A stretch of 8,409 nt of DNA from Acidobacteriota bacterium. Lineage in GTDB: Bacteria; Acidobacteriota; Polarisedimenticolia; QHYA01. Positions within the stretch are counted from its first letter, which is position 1; the number at the start of each line of letters is the position of its first letter. The translations under genes and the position numbers were made by a program. The DNA lies in assembly GCA_003223995.1 (NCBI GenBank), contig QHYA01000069.1, positions 1-8,409 on the forward strand, given 5' to 3'. The notes beneath the pieces were generated by a model. It was not told the origin of the DNA. It saw only the letters and a list, made by a program, of their open reading frames with translations, and searched no databases. Positions 1 through 5,928 of the stretch are shown one piece after another.

Positions 1-329
1 CCATCCGCTCCCGTCGCGCTCCGCGACCGCAGCGCCTTGCGGCAGCGGACGCAGGCCTGAAGGTGGTCCTCGAGCAGAAGGCAGCGGGCCTGGGAGAGCC
101 CCCCCTGCAGGTAGGAGGCAAACAGCTCCTGGAAGCCGCTGCAGCCCTCGATCCTCCCGTCCGGTGAGAGCGACTCCGCCGCGGCCGCAGCGGCGGGAAT
201 CTTCGCTGAGAGCAGCGACCAGACCCGTGCCGCGGCCTGCTGTTCGACGGCAGGGTCGATCGTCTCCTCGCGGATCTCGTTCGTGATCCTGTCGAGAACG
301 GCTCCGGGGTCCTTTTCCTTTCGCCTCAT
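1..329 (-). CDS. Anti-sigma factor, zinc-finger (zf-HC2/ZAS) N-terminus, partial
   Basis: This gene starts at an ATG at 329-327 and runs off the left edge; 109 residues are visible. Its ATG overlaps the sigma-factor stop as ATGA, so the two genes are almost certainly co-transcribed and translationally coupled. Seen in the translation: a charged N-terminal helix of about 45 residues, an alanine run near 46-51, then Cys63, His89, Cys93 and Cys96. This is the H-x3-C-x2-C zinc-binding pattern, with an upstream Cys, of ZAS anti-sigma factors. Family knowledge: such proteins hold their partner ECF sigma factor inactive, usually at the inner face of the membrane, until a signal releases it. Inference: its target is the sigma factor encoded just upstream. 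A membrane segment or sensor domain would lie beyond the window edge and cannot be judged. This reading frame has no stop within the window. Confidence 0.85.
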   Translation of the reverse strand, partial: MRRKEKDPGAVLDRITNEIREETIDPAVEQQAAARVWSLLSAKIPAAAAAAESLSPDGRIEGCSGFQELFASYLQGGLSQARCLLLEDHLQACVRCRKALRSRSATGAD

Positions 330-937
330 GTCTGGCCTCCTGACAGCAGCGGACGGATCTCCTTTCGCAGCCTCTTCCTGGCCCTGTGGAGCACGACCGC
401 GACAAACGTCGCGGACGTTCCGAGCATCCGGGCGATCTCGCGGTTGGCGTACCCCTCGAAGTAGCGCAAACAGAAGATCTGCGCGGGGAGCGGACCGAGC
501 TTCGAGAGGGCCGCGCGCAGCTTCCTGCGGATCTCGGCGTCCTCGTTGATCCGCTCGGGCCCCGGCTGAGCATCCTGGATCAGGCGCAGCTCGGCTTCCC
601 CAAGAGCCGGACCGCTCCCGACCTTCCTTGCCCGGAGCAGATCGAGGGCACCATTGACCGCCGCAACGTGCAGGTAACGGCCGAGCTCCGCCGAGGCGGG
701 GGGATCCGAATCGCGCCTCAGAAGCCTCAGGAAGACGGTCTGCAAGACATCTTCCGCATCCATCGTATTGCCGGTAATCCGGTGAGCGGTCCGGTAGACG
801 AGGCGGTGGTGGGCGAGGAAGATGGCCTGCAGCGTCTCAGCTCGAGCCGCGGTCTGTCCGCTGCCGTGCAGAGGCGGCGGCTGGAAAGCGGCCTGCCGGT
901 CATCCATTCGCAACTCGCTTCCCGCAGCGATCCGCAT
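326..937 (-). CDS. ECF-type RNA polymerase sigma factor (sigma-70 family)
   Basis: Group 4 (extracytoplasmic function) sigma factor of about 203 residues, which directs RNA polymerase to a specific promoter set. Region 2 lies at about residues 36-105 and includes the helix MDAEDVLQTVFLRLLRR (59-75), which binds the -10 element and core polymerase. After a linker, region 4 (about 141-193) carries the helix-turn-helix REIARMLGTSATFVAVVLHR that reads the -35 element. Start choice: the frame is open to an ATG at 967, but the ATG at 937 has a strong Shine-Dalgarno (AAGGAG, 6-base spacing), while the one at 967 has only GGAG at 10 bases. I therefore prefer 937; the longer form would add 10 residues. 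The stop overlaps the start of the zinc-finger anti-sigma gene, the normal arrangement for an ECF pair. No ECF-type promoter could be assigned with confidence. The regulon is unknown. Confidence 0.93.
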   Translation of the reverse strand: MRIAAGSELRMDDRQAAFQPPPLHGSGQTAARAETLQAIFLAHHRLVYRTAHRITGNTMDAEDVLQTVFLRLLRRDSDPPASAELGRYLHVAAVNGALDLLRARKVGSGPALGEAELRLIQDAQPGPERINEDAEIRRKLRAALSKLGPLPAQIFCLRYFEGYANREIARMLGTSATFVAVVLHRARKRLRKEIRPLLSGGQT

Positions 938-1244
938 GCTGCTCTCCTTCCCTCCGCTTTCTGACATATGAACGCGGCTCCGGTCGGAATGTTACATGGG
1001 AAACCAGGGAACGCACGGAACGCCTCCCGATTGACTTTCCTGGTAGGCTCCGTTATTTTTGCAACCGTAGCCTCCGCTTGCTCACCCAAACGTTGGCCAC
1101 GAGTCAGGCATCTGGGATGGCTGCTGGTCCCGTCCCGATGAGACTTCACGAAAGAGGGTAATTGCGCCTGGAGATCGCCACGGACATCCAGCAGATGGTG
1201 CGAGGCATGGTCGCCGGGCCGTCATCGAGACAGGAAAAAAGCGC
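938..1244. other. Divergent intergenic region
   Basis: About 307 bases lie between the minus-strand sigma gene and the plus-strand RRM gene. The region holds the promoter at 1031-1059 and an untranslated leader of about 180 bases before the RRM start. Within the leader a small TTG-initiated frame (1162-1266, 34 codons) overlaps the RRM start; it is described as a finding and not claimed as a gene. I see no tRNA, repeat or clear intrinsic terminator here. Confidence 0.6.
1031..1059 (+). promoter_or_regulatory. Sigma70-type promoter for the RRM operon
   Basis: The sequence reads TTGACT (1031-1036), a 17-base spacer, then TATTTT (1054-1059). This matches 5 of 6 and 4 of 6 consensus bases with ideal spacing, and stands out in GC-rich surroundings. 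Transcription would begin near 1066, leaving a leader of about 180 bases before the RRM start at 1245. Motif match only; no transcript evidence. Confidence 0.55.
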
Positions 1245-1622
1245 ATGGGCAAGAAGCTCTTCGTAGGCAACCTCTCGTTCAACACCTCCGACTCCGAGCT
1301 CAGGGAGCTGTTCTCGCAGGCTGGCACTTGCGAGTCGGCGAGGATCCTGACGGACCGCGAAACCGGCCGCTCCCGCGGCTTCGGCTTCGTGGAGATGAGC
1401 TCCGATGAGGAGGCGAGTCGGGCCATCTCCGAGATCGATGGCAAGCCGTTCCAGGGCAGGCCCATCCGCGTCAGCGAAGCGCGAGAGCGTTCCGATTCGC
1501 GGCCCCCCCGAACCATCTACCCCTCGCACGGCTTCTCGCAAGGCCCTCCCCCGGCCCCCCCATTCCGCAGGGATGGGGGAAGCCGCCGGGGCCTGCGCGC
1601 GAAGAAGCGAAGCATCAGCTAG
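1245..1622 (+). CDS. RRM-domain RNA-binding protein
   Basis: This 125-residue protein is essentially a single RNA recognition motif plus a short tail. RNP2 is LFVGNL (5-10) and RNP1 is RGFGFVEM (44-51), whose Phe residues stack on RNA bases. The domain ends near residue 80 (RPIRVSEAR). The tail is Arg/Pro/Gly-rich and ends in a basic patch (RRGLRAKKR), resembling the tails of cyanobacterial Rbp proteins. Family knowledge: bacterial single-RRM proteins bind single-stranded RNA, and some are cold-induced or act in post-transcriptional control. The role in this organism is not known. The ATG has AGGA (1232-1235) 9 bases upstream, an acceptable ribosome site. The next gene starts 9 bases after the stop, so they form a two-gene unit driven from the promoter at 1031-1059. 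The leader of about 180 bases leaves room for leader-level regulation. Confidence 0.93.
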   Translation: MGKKLFVGNLSFNTSDSELRELFSQAGTCESARILTDRETGRSRGFGFVEMSSDEEASRAISEIDGKPFQGRPIRVSEARERSDSRPPRTIYPSHGFSQGPPPAPPFRRDGGSRRGLRAKKRSIS

Positions 1623-1631
1623 GATCCCGCC

Positions 1632-1868
1632 GTGGCCAAGAAGTCGAGATCGACCTTCAAGAAGCGTCAGAGGGAGATCGCGCGACAGCAGAAGAGGCAG
1701 GACAAGCTGGCCCGTCGGCTGGAAAGACGGGATCGGCGGGCCGAAACGGTCCCACTAGCCGGCGAGGAGGATCCGGACCTCGCAGGCGCCCGTCCTGGCC
1801 CTCAGCCCCTGTCAACCGACTGGCAGGACATCCCCGACCGGAAACCGCCCGAAAAGACTCCGGAGTGA
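1632..1868 (+). CDS. Small, highly basic protein of unknown function
   Basis: A 78-residue protein starting at GTG (1632), with AGGA (1621-1624) 7 bases upstream. The first half is an almost uninterrupted Lys/Arg/Gln-rich stretch (MAKKSRSTFKKRQREIARQQ, then more of the same to about residue 37) predicted to be one long charged helix. The second half is Pro/Asp-rich and acidic (EEDPDLAG, DRKPPEKTPE), giving a basic-head, acidic-tail layout. From general knowledge, short proteins opening MAKKS...KRQ(R/K)E are common uncharacterised proteins in several bacterial phyla. I do not know a tested function. The tight spacing behind an RRM gene suggests a shared RNA-related role, for example contact with RNA or the ribosome; this is inference only. 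No membrane segment or cysteine is present. Confidence 0.8.
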   Translation: MAKKSRSTFKKRQREIARQQKRQDKLARRLERRDRRAETVPLAGEEDPDLAGARPGPQPLSTDWQDIPDRKPPEKTPE

Positions 1869-1951
1869 TCCGCACACCTGGCAAAGAGGCGTAGACGGCC
1901 TCGGCCGGCGCGCGTCGATCGATGGGACTGGGCCGTGCAGCCGCCCGCGTT

Positions 1952-2290
1952 TCACGATCGCGATGGGGCGGCGATGGTCGCTCCTTCCCGGGCGAGGATC
2001 GGAGCAAGGAAGCGTGTGAGGTCCGGTGATATCTCCAGGATCTGCATTCTTTCGCTCACGAGAACCTGGCAGGATAGGCCGGCGTGGACCTGCGGATCTT
2101 CGGCAAGGCGGTAAGAGATCCGATCCGATTCGCAGTCTCCGTTCCAGCACCATGGACCGTATGGAATGTCCGCAGCAATGTACTGGAAGCAGCGCAGCAG
2201 GACGTTGTTCTCCGGAACCATGAAGAGGACTCCCAGCACGGTGATCTCGACGAGACGGCTGTAAGGCTGGAAAGCGTCGTAGTCGAGCAC
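1952..2290 (-). CDS. Ferredoxin-like [2Fe-2S]-type domain protein, cluster motif incomplete
   Basis: A 112-residue protein in the GTG (2290) frame. It resembles plant-type or NuoG-N-terminal-like [2Fe-2S] domains: a beta-strand opening ITVLGVLFMVPENNVLLRCF (16-35), a cluster loop PYGPWCWNGDCESDR (43-57), and a late cysteine in GLSCQVLVSERMQI (71-84), which matches the 'ACxTxVxxGM' element of such folds. The expected loop is C-x4-C-x2-C. Here it is Cys48-x4-Cys53-x2-Asp56, with Cys74 kept, so one of four ligands is replaced by Asp. Start: GTG 2290 has GGAG 6 bases upstream (2297-2300). However, the frame remains protein-like upstream (ISPERH precedes the GTG) and is closed by a TGA at 2341-2339, two codons after an ATG (2347) with a far better ribosome site. 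The gene may therefore be a 5'-damaged copy re-initiating at GTG. It faces away from the nucleotidyltransferase remnant. Function unknown; electron transfer would be doubtful without the missing ligand. Confidence 0.7.
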   Translation of the reverse strand: MLDYDAFQPYSRLVEITVLGVLFMVPENNVLLRCFQYIAADIPYGPWCWNGDCESDRISYRLAEDPQVHAGLSCQVLVSERMQILEISPDLTRFLAPILAREGATIAAPSRS

Positions 2291-2352
2291 GTGCCGCTCC
2301 GGTGAGATCGCTGCGGAAGAGACGAGCGCTGCCGCCCATCAAAACATAGTTT

Positions 2353-2361
2353 CCCTCCTCC
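2353..2361 (-). promoter_or_regulatory. Strong Shine-Dalgarno before an ATG followed by early TGA
   Basis: The minus strand reads GGAGGAGGG, then 5 bases, then ATG (2347-2345). This is the best ribosome-binding site near the ferredoxin-like gene and is in its frame, but the ATG is followed by one Phe codon and then TGA (2341-2339). As written it would make only Met-Phe. Either the stop is a recent mutation or base error, or translation of the main frame restarts at GTG 2290. Confidence 0.6.
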
Positions 2362-2371
2362 AGGCGGGCAA

Positions 2372-2599
2372 ATGGCCAAGCTTGCCAGCCACGCCCGCCT
2401 CACCGATCTCGATCTGATCGTCGTGATGAAATCGGGGGAGGACTTCATCACACGAACGGGACGGCTCTACCAGGGGCTGCCCCGCGTGGCCGTGGATCTC
2501 GACCTCCTGGTCTACACGCCTGAGGAATTCGAGCGCATGAAGGAGCGGAGTTTCGTCAGGAACGCCCTGGAAACAGGGAGGATCCTGCTTGCCCGCTGA
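2372..2599 (+). pseudogene. Truncated MNT-type nucleotidyltransferase (antitoxin half of MNT/HEPN)
   Basis: The frame encodes 75 residues from an ATG at 2372, but it is only the core and C-terminus of a minimal nucleotidyltransferase. Visible: SHARLTDLDLIVVMKSG (6-22), a damaged form of the family motif GSxARG...SDLDLIVV. The first Gly and several residues between the Arg and the Asp pair are missing, while the two metal-binding Asp of D-L-D remain. The strand VAVDLDLLVYTPEEFERM (39-56) supplies the third acidic position. The end (RNALETGRILLAR) looks like a natural family C-terminus. Missing is the N-terminal region of about 30-40 residues that should precede the motif; in-frame upstream sequence is Pro-rich and unlike the family. 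There is no clear Shine-Dalgarno before 2372. Family knowledge: intact MNT proteins neutralise HEPN toxins by transferring nucleotides to them. Adjacent HEPN remains support the identification. I judge it non-functional, though a short product could still be made. Confidence 0.75.
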
Positions 2600-2602
2600 T
2601 GA

Positions 2603-2749
2603 GAGGGGGCAGGGCCGGCGCTCTACCCCAATGGGCTCCCTGACGGCATTCCTGCCGACGTCTTCACCAAGGAAGCCGCGGTCGGCGCGGTCGCCATGGC
2701 CCGCGAGGCTGTCGAGTGGGTTCGGAAACTGGTCGAGAGAAAAGACTGA
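2603..2749 (+). pseudogene. C-terminal remnant of a HEPN-domain protein
   Basis: Directly after two consecutive TGA codons (2597-2602), the same frame continues open to a TGA at 2747-2749. From 2624 it reads YPNGLPDGIPADVFTKE and then an amphipathic helix ending in AREAVEWVRKLVERKD. This matches the typical end of HEPN-domain proteins, where a 'RYPNGLP...' loop is followed by the last helix. There is no start codon or ribosome site, and the first ~90 residues, including the catalytic R-x4-6-H motif, are absent. It is therefore the tail of a deleted toxin gene. Its position right behind the nucleotidyltransferase is the standard MNT-HEPN order, so one internal deletion near 2603-2624 plus 5' loss of the partner explains both fragments. 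The identification rests on recalled family pattern; a profile search would settle it. Confidence 0.62.
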
Positions 2750-2817
2750 CTGGCGCCGTGGGTCAGGGCACCTGTTCGAGGGGTGGGCGCCCCGGCGGGC
2801 AGATCATCAAGGCGAGG

Positions 2818-3780
2818 TCATCGCCGCCAGCCGGATGGGGCCAGCACCTGCACCGCGTCTGGACGGGCCTCGATGATCAGGGAGCCATGCGGCGGGCTAC
2901 CGATCAGCTCCCCGTCCATCTGGACCGTCAGGTCGGGTATCTGCGGTGCCCCATGCGCCAGGGGTGTCGTGCCGGAGGCGCGGATCTCTATCCGGCTGAC
3001 CTTCCGATAGACAACATCCCTCCGTCCCATGTGCCGTCCCCCGAGCAGCATCGACCGGAATACACCGGCGTAGGCTCTCATCCCCTCCCCCCGGATCAAG
3101 CAGAGATCCAGAAAGGGGTCGAGCGGATCGGCCTTCGGCGTTATCCGCAGGTTCGCGCCGTACCGCGGGAGATTGCCGATGATGGCCGAAGTCCCCGAGT
3201 GCAGCTCCCCATCCGCCAGAACGTCGATCCGCGCGTAGGGGAATCTGTGGGCCGCGCTGATGGCGGCCATGACGTATCGCGCCAAGGTCAGCTTCCTGGA
3301 GCCCGCCCGCCGCAACGCGAGCGCGAGCGCGTAGGCGTCGAGACCGATACCCGCCATCAGGAGAAAGTGGCGCACCCCCATCAGCCCCGTGGTGAAGGGA
3401 AACGGGCGGAAGGAGCGGAGACGCCTGATAGAGCCGACCGGATCGAGCGGCAGCCCCAGCTCGCGCGCCAGGATGTTCATGGTGCCCGTCGGGACGACGC
3501 AGAAAGGAATGCTCGTGCCGGCGAGGCCGTTGACGACCTCGTGGACCGTCCCATCACCTCCCACGGCAAGGATGGCGTCAAACCCTCCCGACGAGGCTGC
3601 ATCGGCAGCAGCCCGGGATGCGTCGCCTGGAGCGACAGTCAGGTGGAGTTCCGCCCGGACCTGTTGTTCACGCAGCGACGCGCGAAGATCTTCGAGAAGC
3701 CCGGAACGCCGGCGCAGCCCCGCCATCGGATTGGCGACGAGCAGCACGCGCTCGATGCCCGGCGTCGCGACGCTCTTCAG
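2818..3780 (-). CDS. Diacylglycerol/lipid kinase family protein (DAGK_cat, YegS/DgkB-like)
   Basis: A cytoplasmic lipid kinase of about 320 residues that would phosphorylate diacylglycerol or a related lipid with ATP; the exact substrate cannot be read from sequence. Numbered from CTG 3780: opening strand VLLVANPMAG (12-21), the ATP-binding motif GGDGTVHEVVNG (74-85), PTGTMNILARELGLP (97-111), GIGLDAYAL (144-152), IIGNLPRYGANLRITPKA (200-217) and DPFLDLCLIRGEG (221-233), all in family order. Length is normal for the family. Start is uncertain. The frame is open through the upstream TPR gene, but the kinase fold begins just after the TPR stop (TGA 3779-3777). A CTG at 3780 overlaps that stop as CTGA, and the first conventional start is GTG 3747, which would cut into the first strand. 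I give 3780 as the likely boundary. It is probably co-translated with the TPR gene. Its 3' end faces the HEPN remnant, 68 bases away. Confidence 0.88.
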   Translation of the reverse strand: MKSVATPGIERVLLVANPMAGLRRRSGLLEDLRASLREQQVRAELHLTVAPGDASRAAADAASSGGFDAILAVGGDGTVHEVVNGLAGTSIPFCVVPTGTMNILARELGLPLDPVGSIRRLRSFRPFPFTTGLMGVRHFLLMAGIGLDAYALALALRRAGSRKLTLARYVMAAISAAHRFPYARIDVLADGELHSGTSAIIGNLPRYGANLRITPKADPLDPFLDLCLIRGEGMRAYAGVFRSMLLGGRHMGRRDVVYRKVSRIEIRASGTTPLAHGAPQIPDLTVQMDGELIGSPPHGSLIIEARPDAVQVLAPSGWRR

Positions 3781-4872
3781 CGTATTTCCCGCAGCAGTTC
3801 CTTGGCCTTGGCGATGCGCTGAGGACCGGAGCGCTCGAGCTTCATGAAAGCGCGAAGCGTGGCGACCGGATGTGGAAAGTGTTTCCGAGCCGATCCGCGA
3901 CTCGACGATCGGCAGAAGCGGCGAGAGCTCGTTCGCTGCTTCCTGCAACCGGCCGGCCTTGTGGAGGGCGACTCCGCGCCAGTAGTGCGAGTTCTCTTCC
4001 AGGAAAAGATAGCGCCGGATCGGGTACAGCCATGCCTCCGGAGAGTACCAGCCTGCGCGCTCCGAGAGGGACTTGCCGAAAGCTTCTGCGGCTTCCTCGT
4101 TCTTCCCGAGCGCCAGAAGCGCCAACCCCTTTTCGTACATCGCGTTGACGTTCTTGGGGAAGACGCGCAGCGTCTCATCGAGGTCCGAAAGCGCCGCTGT
4201 GTGGTTGCCTTCCTTCTCCTCCTGGAGCGCGATGAGGTAACGGGCGTGGGCGGCGATTGCGAGCCCGCCGTCCGAGTGGGCCGTGGGGCTCGCCGCGCCT
4301 GCCTGAGCGGCCCGCAGGTAGAAATCCTTCGCCGCCGGGACGTCGCCCGTCGCCTCCTTGGCCCGCCCGAGCAGGAGCAGGGCGAGCGGCATTTTCGTGT
4401 CCGCCTGGAGCGCCTTCGAGCAGTACCGGCTCGCCCCGTCCAGATCGCCCCGCCTGAAGGCGATGAACCCGAGGAAGGTGTTGGCGATGACGTTCTGTCC
4501 GTCCTGCGCGAGAGCGTCGTTGAACTTCGATGCCGCCGCGTCGAGGTCTCCCTGCTGGAGGAGCTGAAGCCCCTCGGTTGCGAGCTCCTGCGCTTTCGCC
4601 TGCTCCGGCGTGAGAGCCGGCTTTGCAGGTGCAGGCGGAGCAGCCAGCGGCGGCGGCTGGCCAGGCTGCGGAGGAGGCGATGACGGGGCGGGCGCCGGAG
4701 CAGGCTGCGGTTGCGGAGGCGGAGAGCTAGGCGACGGCTGGGGTTGCGGCTGGGGCGGCGGAGGCTGTTGGGCCAGCACCCCTCCCGACAGCAGCGCAAC
4801 TCCAACGACGAGAGAAGGCAGCGCTCCGCTAAGAATAAGAAGATGGGAGAGTATTCTTGTTTGGCGTTTCAA
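3777..4872 (-). CDS. Secreted proline-rich TPR protein, apparent +1 frameshift near 3885
   Basis: Exported tetratricopeptide-repeat protein of about 364 residues once the frame is corrected. Order: a signal peptide (basic start, hydrophobic core, cleavage likely after GGVLA), a Pro/Gln/Ala-rich linker of about 50 residues, then several TPR units (for example GLQLLQQGDLDAAASKFNDA, YLIALQEEKEGNHTAALSDL, GLALLALGKNEEAAEAFGKS, WRGVALHKAGRLQEAANEL). The frame used up to about 3886 then turns into Ser/Arg-rich nonsense and runs into the kinase. The +1 frame gives a sensible ending, FPHPVATLRAFMKLERSG followed by PQRIAKAKELLREIR and a stop at 3779-3777. I read this as a one-base insertion or sequence error. 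Start: TTG 4872 has GGAGG 5 bases upstream; the GTG at 4884 has its Shine-Dalgarno directly abutting. A -10 box lies at 4905-4910. TPRs mediate protein binding; the partner is unknown. Confidence 0.8.
4615..4770 (-). repeat. Low-complexity Pro/Gln/Ala linker coding repeat
   Basis: This stretch encodes the linker between the signal peptide and the TPR domain. It begins QQPPPPQPQPQPSPSS and contains the element SSPPPQP twice, then ends in Ala/Pro (PLAAPPAPAKPA). The DNA is a degenerate cct/cag/ccg repeat, prone to slippage. Such linkers usually act as flexible spacers outside the cytoplasm. Confidence 0.8.
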
Positions 4873-4904
4873 ACGTGCCTCCACCCTCCCGATTCCACAA
4901 GATC

Positions 4905-4910
4905 ATTATA
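4905..4910 (-). promoter_or_regulatory. Perfect -10 box (TATAAT) upstream of the TPR gene
   Basis: The minus strand reads TATAAT at 4910-4905, an exact sigma70 -10 hexamer in GC-rich DNA. It sits 32 bases upstream of the preferred TTG start, giving a short leader. No good -35 is present at 16-18 bases (the hexamer at 17 bases is TGCTAG), so the promoter would be weak or activator-dependent. It probably drives the TPR and kinase genes. Confidence 0.5.
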
Positions 4911-5098
4911 GGTCCGCGCGAGTAGAGAGCTAGCAGCGGTCTCGAGGGGTCCCCGGACACGTCCCGCCACGGCTTCCGGCGCAGTGAACCGGCAGCAGCA
5001 TTGGAGCAACGGCGCCTTGTGGGCGAGACGGCCCAGGGACGAACTCCGTGGGAGACGGAACGGAAGGGGTATCGTCTGGAAGATGCCCCTCTTCGGTG

Positions 5099-5845
5099 TC
5101 AGTTCTTCATGCCCTGCATCTTCTGGGCGAGCCCGGCGGCGTATTTCTCATACTGGACGCTGTCGATCTCGAAGGTGCCGAACATGTAATTGGAGTTCTC
5201 GAAGTTCCAGCTCTGGCCCGCGTCGGTGTAGGTGAGCTTTGTCGTGTTCCCCTGCAGGTACTCCTTGTGCAAAGGATCCGCACCGGGAGGGTTGACGATG
5301 TGGGAGGGCCCTCCCAGACCACCTTCGACGAGGTGGCCCGAGAAGCTGCCGTACTGACCCAGCGAGATCCGATGCTCTTTCCCTTCGACGGCGCGGATGA
5401 TCGGCACGTAGCGAAGCTCGGTCTTGGGCGATGCTTCTCCGACCAGCACCTCCTTCGCGAGCGCCTTCAGAGCCTCGCGCTGCTCGGGGTTCGCCTTCGC
5501 GTCAATGTAGAAGTAGTTGAAATTCCACTTCCCGAAGGAATCAATCATCGACTGCCCCTCCGGGCTCTGGACCATGCTTCCCACCGCAAGGCCGTTCAGC
5601 GTGACATCCCCGTAGCTGCCCTTCTCGATGAACAGGAACTGGCCGCCGCTGCAGGTCATGCGCGTCGGCTTCGATCCGAACCAGCAAGGGCATGCGGCAT
5701 TGCAGGAGCAGGCTTCCTCGAGCTGCCCCACGATCCTCCATGGCTTCTTTCCCGCCTCGTCTTTCTTCGCCTGCGCGAGGATCACCGCTCCGACAGCGGC
5801 GGAAAGAACGAAGGCGAGCGGCACAAACGCTCTCTTTCCGTTCAT
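5099..5845 (-). CDS. Exported DUF1326-domain protein
   Basis: A 248-residue protein starting at ATG 5845, with AGGAGG 5 bases upstream. Residues 1-25 form a signal peptide (MNGKRAF, then a hydrophobic core ending VILAQA), without a lipobox. The mature part opens with WRIVGQLEEACSCNAACPC (36-54), the hallmark of the DUF1326 family: Cys46-x-Cys48-x3-Cys52-x-Cys54, followed by Cys65. Further family-like features are GSYGDVTLNGLAVG (76-89) and a later beta-rich half. No DUF1326 protein has a firmly known activity as far as I know. The four-Cys cluster suggests metal binding or redox chemistry, but that is inference. The start is secure because upstream codons in this frame overlap pyrC and do not look coding. 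It lies 83 bases after pyrC with its own ribosome site, so it may be read through from the pyr operon or have its own promoter; I could not identify one. Confidence 0.88.
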   Translation of the reverse strand: MNGKRAFVPLAFVLSAAVGAVILAQAKKDEAGKKPWRIVGQLEEACSCNAACPCWFGSKPTRMTCSGGQFLFIEKGSYGDVTLNGLAVGSMVQSPEGQSMIDSFGKWNFNYFYIDAKANPEQREALKALAKEVLVGEASPKTELRYVPIIRAVEGKEHRISLGQYGSFSGHLVEGGLGGPSHIVNPPGADPLHKEYLQGNTTKLTYTDAGQSWNFENSNYMFGTFEIDSVQYEKYAAGLAQKMQGMKN

Positions 5846-5928
5846 GGTGGCCTCCTTCTCGAAGATGATCGTTACGCTACCCTTGGCTCGCGCCCGGGTC
5901 AAGCGGAGGGCTGGGCGGACCGGCCGAA

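Noticed and set aside
1013..1040. Possible ECF-type promoter on the minus strand (GGAAAG, 17 bases, CGTG) ahead of the sigma gene
   Set aside because: It deviates from the usual GGAAC element and overlaps the opposite-strand -35. Without a known consensus for this sigma factor it cannot be supported.
1812..2342. 176-codon minus-strand frame starting near the strong ribosome site
   Set aside because: Translation is Arg/Pro/Ser-rich without family resemblance, and its start is 12-15 bases from the Shine-Dalgarno. The overlapping frame at 1952-2290 is clearly more protein-like.
2716..3822. 368-codon plus-strand open frame antisense to the lipid kinase
   Set aside because: Its translation is Arg/Gln/Gly-rich with no recognisable fold, while the opposite strand has a complete kinase motif series. 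It is a shadow caused by high GC.
3844..4683. 279-codon plus-strand open frame antisense to the TPR gene
   Set aside because: Arg/Leu-rich shadow; the minus strand clearly encodes TPR units here.
5079..5098. Small hairpin (GAAGA...TCTTC, 6-base loop) just after the DUF1326 stop
   Set aside because: The stem is only 5 pairs, AT-rich, and has no following T-run, so it is not a credible intrinsic terminator.
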